Shown: one piece after another, positions 31,985 to 36,620 of the stretch
Position numbering within the stretch: the stretch's first letter is position 1
How the letters are laid out: every line of letters starts with the position of its first letter
Origin: Bryobacterales bacterium
GTDB lineage: Bacteria; Acidobacteriota; Terriglobia; Bryobacterales; UBA6623
DNA length: 36,620 nt
NCBI GenBank assembly: GCA_026713545.1
Contig: JAPOOG010000113.1
Coordinates: 1 to 36,620, forward strand
Direction: 5' to 3'
The notes under the pieces: generated by a model
What the model was told of the DNA's origin: nothing
Seen by the model: only the letters and a program-made list of their open reading frames with translations
Database searches by the model: none
Program-made: the position numbers and the translations under genes

Positions 31985-32839
31985 TCATGCCAGCTCCAAC
32001 TCGATGGGCCGGGCCGTCGCCTCGTCCGTCAGAATCTCCGCGTCACAGTGGCCTTGCACCAGCGTCGCCGGATAGTCCGTCATCACGTCACCCGCCACCG
32101 CGATCCGGAAGACGGCGCGGTGGCGTTCGCCGGCCGCCAGGTAGAGCCGAATCCTGCGGGATCCCAGAATATCCTTCATCCCCAGCGTCACCGCCAGCGG
32201 TGGAATCGCCGAGGAATCTCCCCCGGAACAGTGAATGCTCTGCACGATGATCGAATCCGGCGCCAGCGGCACGACACGCGTGAGCGAATTCCTGAGCGCA
32301 TCCACGCTGATGCCGCCCCAGCGGGTGAGCGGAGGCTCGTTGAAGGCCACGTGGCCGTGGTAGCCGATCCCGCCGTAACAGCAGTCGATCCCGCCGACTT
32401 TTTCGATGCGTTCGGAAATCTCATCCGGCCGGAACGGATGCGGAAAGCAGTATTGCCGCTGCGGCATCCGCAAAGCGGGATCGATCTGCTCGAACAACTC
32501 GCGGCGCATGAAACCCACAAAGCTCAGCGGATGGCTCTCCGGGACGAGCCGACCCTGCCAGTCCAGAAACTCGTCCATCTGGAACACATGGACGTCGCGC
32601 CAACTAATCCGCTCGCGATTCGTGATCTCAGCGAGCAGCGGGTAGTGCTTCGTCGGCCCCACCGGCAGAATCAAACGGCTCGGCTCGCCGCGCTCGTTCC
32701 GGGATTGAATCCCGTCCGCGATCGAGCGCGCGAAATGGCGGAGCAGAGTCTTCGTGTCCGGCAATAGCCGGAAAGGAGTCCGCGCCCGAGCGCGCAGCTC
32801 TTCCACCGAAACCCGCATCAACTCCTGCTGCCCACTCAT
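31985..32839 (-). CDS. glucosamine-6-phosphate deaminase-like (NagB-family) protein with altered active site
   Basis: 284 residues. The NagB fold is clear: ILPVGPTKHYPLLAE, the VHVFQMDEF loop with Asp89 (equivalent to the proton-exchange Asp72 of the E. coli enzyme) and GGIGYHGHVAFNEPP at 156-170, with His163 and Glu168 equivalent to His143 and Glu148. The position of the E. coli Asp141 is His161 here (GYHGH instead of GNDGH), so classic deamination chemistry may be changed. The C-terminus ends QGHCDAEILTDEATA as in the family. Cytosolic. The next gene upstream in the same direction is absent; it probably has its own promoter beside a family A/B repeat. Confidence 0.82.
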   Translation of the reverse strand: MSGQQELMRVSVEELRARARTPFRLLPDTKTLLRHFARSIADGIQSRNERGEPSRLILPVGPTKHYPLLAEITNRERISWRDVHVFQMDEFLDWQGRLVPESHPLSFVGFMRRELFEQIDPALRMPQRQYCFPHPFRPDEISERIEKVGGIDCCYGGIGYHGHVAFNEPPLTRWGGISVDALRNSLTRVVPLAPDSIIVQSIHCSGGDSSAIPPLAVTLGMKDILGSRRIRLYLAAGERHRAVFRIAVAGDVMTDYPATLVQGHCDAEILTDEATARPIELELA

Positions 32840-32859
32840 GGCTCGGAACGTCTATCGTA

Positions 32860-32995
32860 GCTGACCTGAATTTCTCATCAGTTTTCTGTTTTTCGTTTAT
32901 TGCCGCTCGTGTGCGGATCATACAAGCGGGAAATATCCAGATCAGTGTCGGCACCGCTTGATCAGGAGGATGTTTCAGGCTAGGCGAGGCGAACT
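32860..32995 (+). repeat. composite repeat: family A end plus family B copy 3
   Basis: Begins GCTGACCTGAATTTCTCATC (a diverged family A end), passes an A/T-rich spacer, then matches family B from GTGCGGATCATACAAGCGGG to GATCAGGAGGATGTTTCAGG. The stem arms are GAAATATCC and GGATGTTTC, still pairing through one G-U. It ends TTTCAGGCTAGGC. It lies between the divergent NagB-like and MFS genes, 20 nt upstream of the NagB-like start. Confidence 0.8.
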
Positions 32996-33046
32996 CCAAG
33001 CAGACGCGCCGCCGCCGGTTTCGGCTAAGCTGTCAGCTATCTCCTC

Positions 33047-34303
33047 ATGAGCGCATCGTCCCCGACGAACAAGCCGGGCGGATCCTCAACCGTCGACGAC
33101 CAGCCCTCGCCCAAGCGCTGGGGCATCCTCTTGCTGCTTTTCCTCTCGATCATGATCAACCTGATCGACCGGCAGGTTCTTTCCGTAATGGCTCCCGTGA
33201 TTCGCGACGAGTTGGGCCTGACGAACGCGGACTACGCCCAGATCCTCTTCGCCTTCCTGCTTGGGCTGACACTGCTTCAATACCCGGCAGGCTGGATGAT
33301 CGACCGCAAGGGGGCCCGATTCGGCCTTCCGCTCATCATGTTCGTCTGGTCGGTCGCCAACGGCCTCCACGCCATTGCGCGAAACCTGTGGCACCTGAGG
33401 ATCTTTCGCTTCTTCCTGGGAGCGGGTGAGTGCGGAAATTACTCGGGAGGCATCAAAGTCATCTCACAGTGGTTCCCGATCAGAGAGCGAGCCCTCGCGG
33501 GCGGCATTTTCAACAGCGGTACGGTGGCCGGGGCTTTTCTCGCTCCCCTGTTGATCGTCCCGCTCGGATCGCACTTCGGCTGGCGGATGACGTTCATCAT
33601 CCCAAGCGCCCTGGGCCTGTTGTGGATTATGCCCTGGCTCGCCTTCTACCGCGACCGTACAAGTCAACCCGCCCCATCCGAGGCGCAACAGCGGACCTCG
33701 TTGCTGCCCCTGCTGCGAATCCGGCACGTCTGGGGCGCCATCCTGATTCGCGCGCTGGGCGGCCCCGTCGTCCACTTCTACTGGTACTGGCTGCCCGAAT
33801 ACCTGCGCCGTGAGCGGGGCTTCAGCATGGAGGAGATCGGCTGGACCGCCGGAATTCCCTTTCTCTTCGCAGGCCTCGGCAACCTGGCCGGCGGCTGGTT
33901 CTCCGGCCACTTGATCGCCAGAGGCTGGCCGACCGACCGTGCCCGCAAGGCGGCCTTCCTGACAAGCGCCGCCCTCTGCGCGTGCAGCATGGCGGTTCCT
34001 ATCGCGCCCAGCGCCGTCACCGCCATGGCCTTGATCTGCCTCGCGACCTTCGGCATCGCCATCAGCGTCCCGACGCATATCGCAACTCTCGGCGACCTGT
34101 TCGCTGCTCGAGTGCTGGCCCGCTTGGCCGGACTGACCGGCCTCGGCGAAGGAATCATGAACATGATCCTCATGCTCGCCACCGGGTACGTGGTAGACCG
34201 CTTTTCCTACTTGCCGGTATTCCTGGCCGCCGGACTGATGCCTACTTTGGGGCTCGCGGCGCTATTCGCGCTGATTCGAAGAATCGAACGGATCGAGGTC
34301 TGA
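33047..34303 (+). CDS. MFS transporter, anion:cation symporter (hexuronate/phthalate) type
   Basis: 418 residues with 12 predicted membrane helices. The ACS-family signature is present: NLIDRQVLSVMAPVIRDELGLTNADYAQI, WMIDRKGARFGLPL, RFFLGAGECGNYSGGIKVISQWFPIRERALAGGIFNSG. Members carry hexuronates, glucarate, galactonate or aromatic acids with protons. With NagB-like, epimerase and gluconolactonase-like genes in the window, a sugar acid is the more likely cargo (inference). No ribosome binding site precedes the ATG. Confidence 0.9.
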   Translation: MSASSPTNKPGGSSTVDDQPSPKRWGILLLLFLSIMINLIDRQVLSVMAPVIRDELGLTNADYAQILFAFLLGLTLLQYPAGWMIDRKGARFGLPLIMFVWSVANGLHAIARNLWHLRIFRFFLGAGECGNYSGGIKVISQWFPIRERALAGGIFNSGTVAGAFLAPLLIVPLGSHFGWRMTFIIPSALGLLWIMPWLAFYRDRTSQPAPSEAQQRTSLLPLLRIRHVWGAILIRALGGPVVHFYWYWLPEYLRRERGFSMEEIGWTAGIPFLFAGLGNLAGGWFSGHLIARGWPTDRARKAAFLTSAALCACSMAVPIAPSAVTAMALICLATFGIAISVPTHIATLGDLFAARVLARLAGLTGLGEGIMNMILMLATGYVVDRFSYLPVFLAAGLMPTLGLAALFALIRRIERIEV

Positions 34304-34534
34304 AGACCGCCTCAGACCGGCAATCGAACTTCCGGCGGCCTCGTCTACGGGAGGAAGTTTGGTTCAGCGCAACGCTTCAACGCCTGTGTGGAGGCCGCCG
34401 AACTCCAAAACAGCCCGCTGTTCCGCGCCGCAAGCACGGCGGAACGGGACGGCTTTCCCGGCCTTTGCGGAGCCAGCCGCTTGCACGTCCTCGTCATGAA
34501 GGGCTCTGGGAGCGACTGCTACAAGGGTCTTGGG

Positions 34535-34558
34535 TATAATGTACATATTCATGTACAT
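34535..34558 (+). promoter_or_regulatory. promoter and double TGTACA operator of the toxin-antitoxin module
   Basis: A perfect -10 (TATAAT, 34535-34540) overlaps two identical palindromes ATGTACAT (34539-34546 and 34551-34558) separated by ATTC. The TGTACA cores are exactly 12 bp apart centre to centre. From established work on the E. coli YefM-YoeB operator, two TGTACA-core palindromes 12 bp apart are what a YefM antitoxin binds. Here they sit 13 bases before the antitoxin ATG, where binding would block RNA polymerase. No good -35 is visible. Confidence 0.85.
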
Positions 34559-34570
34559 AACAGATGAAAG

Positions 34571-34852
34571 ATGACTGACAAGCATTCGATCGCCGAGGCG
34601 CGACGCAATCTGCCGAAGCTCGTTCGCGAAGCGGAGAAAGGAATGACCGTGGAGTTGACGCGGCGCGGCGAACCCGTCGCGGTGTTGATCGGCTTGCGGC
34701 GATTCGAGCGTCTCGCTTCAAACCGGCGCAGCTTCGACACGGCGTACCGGGACTTCACCAATGAGAGAGACCTCACAGAGCTTGCACTCGACCCCGACGA
34801 GCTGTTCGCGGGGACACGCGCGGAAACAGCGGGGCGCGACGTCCGGTTGTGA
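34571..34852 (+). CDS. Phd/YefM family antitoxin
   Basis: 93 residues. The N-terminal half carries the Phd/YefM DNA-binding and dimerisation pattern (SIAEARRNLPKLVREAEKGMTVELTRRGEPVAVLIGLRRFERL), followed by a polar, disordered toxin-binding tail. It should repress its own operon by binding the TGTACA palindromes upstream and neutralise the PIN toxin encoded three bases downstream. The ATG at 34571 has only a weak GAAAG upstream; an overlapping four-codon mini-ORF (34564-34578) precedes it. Confidence 0.92.
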   Translation: MTDKHSIAEARRNLPKLVREAEKGMTVELTRRGEPVAVLIGLRRFERLASNRRSFDTAYRDFTNERDLTELALDPDELFAGTRAETAGRDVRL

Positions 34853-34855
34853 ATC

Positions 34856-35266
34856 GTGAAATACCTGCTCGATACCAACATCATCTCGGAGCCTCTCAGG
34901 CCGAAGCCGTCCCCCGGCGTCATGCGGCTGCTGCGTCAACACGAGGACGACATTGCGATTCCGGCGCCTGTCTGGCACGAGCTGCGGTTCGGCTGTACGC
35001 GACTGGCGCCGTCACGACAACGAGAAGCCATCGAGCGCTATATCGAGGATGTGGTGCTGGCAAGCTTTCCCGTGTTGGAGTATGACCAGCGAGCCGCCGA
35101 CTGGCATGCGCTCGAGCGAGCGCGGCTGAGTGCGGCAGGCAGGACCCTGCCGTTTGTCGACGGGCAGATCGCCGCGATCGCTTTCGTCAGCGGGCTGACC
35201 CTGGTTACGTCGAACAGGGGCGACTTTCAGGGATTCAAGGGGTTGCGAATACGAAGTTGGCCGTGA
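34856..35266 (+). CDS. vapC: VapC-type PIN domain toxin ribonuclease
   Basis: 136 residues from a GTG at 34856 (the antitoxin stop is three bases upstream). The four acidic PIN residues are in place: Asp6 (LLDTNIISE), Glu42 (WHELRFG), Asp102 (FVDGQIAA) and Asp123 (NRGDF). Such toxins are magnesium-dependent RNases that cut tRNA or rRNA when freed from the antitoxin. Paired with a Phd/YefM antitoxin rather than a VapB, a common hybrid arrangement. Confidence 0.93.
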   Translation: MKYLLDTNIISEPLRPKPSPGVMRLLRQHEDDIAIPAPVWHELRFGCTRLAPSRQREAIERYIEDVVLASFPVLEYDQRAADWHALERARLSAAGRTLPFVDGQIAAIAFVSGLTLVTSNRGDFQGFKGLRIRSWP

Positions 35267-35402
35267 GGCCGGCCCGGAACACCCGACAGATTGCCCGCGC
35301 CTGTTCGTCGATCGGTCAGTTGATCCTGATTGGTTTCTCTGCGTGGATGGAGCGCTTCGATGCTCCCGAATCGGTAGTTCGTGTTACGGGCAATCCGGAG
35401 GC

Positions 35403-36359
35403 CTAGCTTGTGGCTGAGAGCTTGTCGACGATCTCGCGGGCTGTCTGGCGCGCCCGGTTCAACTCTTGCGGCCCATAGCTGATCGCACCGACACGCGAGT
35501 GGCCTCCACCGCCGTAGCTTTCACAGATCGTCGCGAGGTTGTGGCGAGGCTCCACGGGAGCCCAGGGGTTCGAGCCCACCGAAACCTTCGTTCGGAAACC
35601 AGCGTCGGAAACGGCGACCGTGTAGACGCCTTCAGGGAACAGATAGTAGGGAATGAATTTGTTGTATCCGCCGTGGTCGGTATCCGACAGGTCGAAGAAG
35701 ACCGTATTGCCACTCCGCTTCCCACGCGCCCGGATGAGCTCGATCGACTCCATGTGACGCTGAAAGAGCGTCTCGAAGCACTCGCTGACCCAAGGCAGGG
35801 CAACGATCTCGTCCAGCGAACGTTCGGTAAGAAGAGGAATGATCTGCTTGCTGCGATTCTCCTTTGCCGCCTCCAGAACGAGAGTCAGCTTCATCGCCGC
35901 CGCCTTCATCTCGACCGCCTCCCGCGCGTCTCTGTATTGGGCGCCGTCGATGACGTCCGCCCAGCGAATCAGCTCCTCAAGCCCCGTCGGATCGAATGAG
36001 AACTTCTGCTGGCCAATCGTTGCAATAAACCTCGTGCACGACTTGAACGACGGGTCATAGAACTTCTTTCCGCTGGTATCCCGCTCGAAGTGCTCTCCGT
36101 CCTCCGGAGACAGGAACGCGCTCTGGTGATGATCGAACCACCAAGTGAGCTTCGTAGAAGGCGAGTACTTGAAATCGACGATGACGTTTTCATCACCGTC
36201 GAAAAGCTCTTCATCAAAAAGTTGATCCGCCCGGTGGAACAGGCCTGTCAGGATGAAGTCAGCGCCGGGATCGAAACGGCGGCGAAAGAACTCCGCGAAC
36301 AAAGCCGCCGAACAAGCGCCGTCAAAACAACGGTCGTGATAGAACAGGCGGACCCGCAT
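35403..36359 (-). CDS. DHH family phosphoesterase
   Basis: 318 residues from the ATG at 36359. Motifs in order: I, HDRCFDGACSAAL (His8, Asp9, Asp13); II, IVDFKYSP (Asp62); III, WWFDHHQSAF (Asp76-His77-His78); IV, WADVIDGAQY; then a DHHA1 substrate-binding motif GGGGHSRVGAIS near the C-terminus. The family includes NrnA-type oligoribonucleases, cyclic-di-nucleotide phosphodiesterases and RecJ. No extra domain is present, so a small-substrate phosphoesterase is likely. No ribosome binding site is visible. It converges on the toxin gene. Confidence 0.9.
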   Translation of the reverse strand: MRVRLFYHDRCFDGACSAALFAEFFRRRFDPGADFILTGLFHRADQLFDEELFDGDENVIVDFKYSPSTKLTWWFDHHQSAFLSPEDGEHFERDTSGKKFYDPSFKSCTRFIATIGQQKFSFDPTGLEELIRWADVIDGAQYRDAREAVEMKAAAMKLTLVLEAAKENRSKQIIPLLTERSLDEIVALPWVSECFETLFQRHMESIELIRARGKRSGNTVFFDLSDTDHGGYNKFIPYYLFPEGVYTVAVSDAGFRTKVSVGSNPWAPVEPRHNLATICESYGGGGHSRVGAISYGPQELNRARQTAREIVDKLSATS

Positions 36360-36477
36360 CAAAGGAAAACTACATAGAATCTCTCATTCTCGGGGAAAGA
36401 TCAACAAAATCGGATCACAATGTCAACGCCCAATAGAAATGTCCCCTTGTACGTCAAGAGAGAATCGTCGTCGTCGT

Positions 36478-36528
36478 GGCTGTGGGAATGTGGGAATCGC
36501 GGCAGCGATTTCCGTCATTTCCACAGCC
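36478..36528. other. long hairpin in the right-edge intergenic region
   Basis: The 23-nt arm 36478-36500 and the 24-nt arm 36505-36528 pair over almost their whole length (outer GGCTGTGG/CCACAGCC, inner AATCGC/GCGATT), with G-U pairs and one bulge around a GGCA loop. A run of eight T begins 18 nt later (36547), so it is not a standard terminator. The rest of 36363-36620 has no gene; a short open frame there is low-complexity. Confidence 0.55.
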
Positions 36529-36620
36529 TACCGCGCCGCCGCGCCGTTTTTTTTCACGGCCGGGTAGCGCCGCCAAGGATGGTCGGCCGCTGGTGGCCGC
36601 GGTAGCGGTGGCAGCGGCGC

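Noticed and set aside
34304..34534. Gene remnant between the MFS gene and the toxin-antitoxin operator
   Set aside because: Short open frames exist on both strands, but none has a start, binding site or recognisable motif; I see nothing I can support there.
36505..36554. Rho-independent terminator at the right edge
   Set aside because: The T-run begins 18 nt after the stem instead of directly after it, and no rightward gene ends nearby.

Overview
This window looks like the chromosome of a GC-rich soil or host-associated Acidobacteriota, most likely near Bryobacterales/Solibacteres; that placement is an inference. The basis is the combination of many Tat-type exported oxidoreductases and hydrolases with RR-x-F signals, a planctomycete-type PSD1 cytochrome plus DUF1501 pair, Gfo/Idh/MocA and aldo/keto reductases, M19 and M28 peptidases, and an ECF sigma/anti-sigma pair. 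There are no rRNA or tRNA genes, no phage or conjugation genes, no transposase and no CRISPR array.

Layout. 1-7.9 kb: a possible gene fragment at the left edge, a repeat cluster, a small membrane protein, an exported M19 dipeptidase, a GDPD-type phosphodiesterase, a cupin, an SMP-30/gluconolactonase-like lipoprotein, a lipoprotein of unknown function, a cyclophilin-like-fold protein, a quinone oxidoreductase and a two-helix membrane protein. 7.9-9.3 kb: about 1.4 kb without a credible gene, filled with nested short repeats (CGTG heptads and hairpins). 9.4-11.4 kb: ECF sigma factor, zinc-finger anti-sigma factor and an exported secretin-N-like protein in one tight operon. 12-16.7 kb: glmM with a translationally coupled membrane protein, a radical SAM protein, thpR and pyrF. 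16.8-21.2 kb: a leftward run of M28 peptidase, a split Gfo/Idh/MocA pair and an aldo/keto reductase, probably reading on into pyrF. 21.4-26.4 kb: second aldo/keto reductase, BNR sialidase-like protein, a two-domain alpha/beta hydrolase and DoxX. 26.4-32.8 kb: DUF1501, PSD1 cytochrome, sugar isomerase/epimerase and a NagB-like protein. 33-36.6 kb: an MFS organic-anion/sugar-acid transporter, a Phd/YefM-VapC toxin-antitoxin module with a visible operator, and a DHH phosphoesterase.

The genes fit an organism that degrades complex organic matter: exported peptidases, an acetylxylan-esterase-like hydrolase, a sialidase-like protein, sugar epimerase/oxidoreductases and a sugar-acid-type transporter, with PSD1/DUF1501 as an exported unit of unknown function.

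The most unusual thing is not a gene. Two related families of short palindromic elements (here called A and B) sit at gene borders at about ten places. Family A has 22-bp terminal inverted repeats ending in GCTAGCCTGC, a core hairpin with a compensatory base change between copies, and a solo 36-bp perfect hairpin directly before the thpR start codon. The element ends supply the start codons of two genes and the stop codons of several. They look like non-autonomous (MITE- or REP-like) elements mobilised from elsewhere in the genome.
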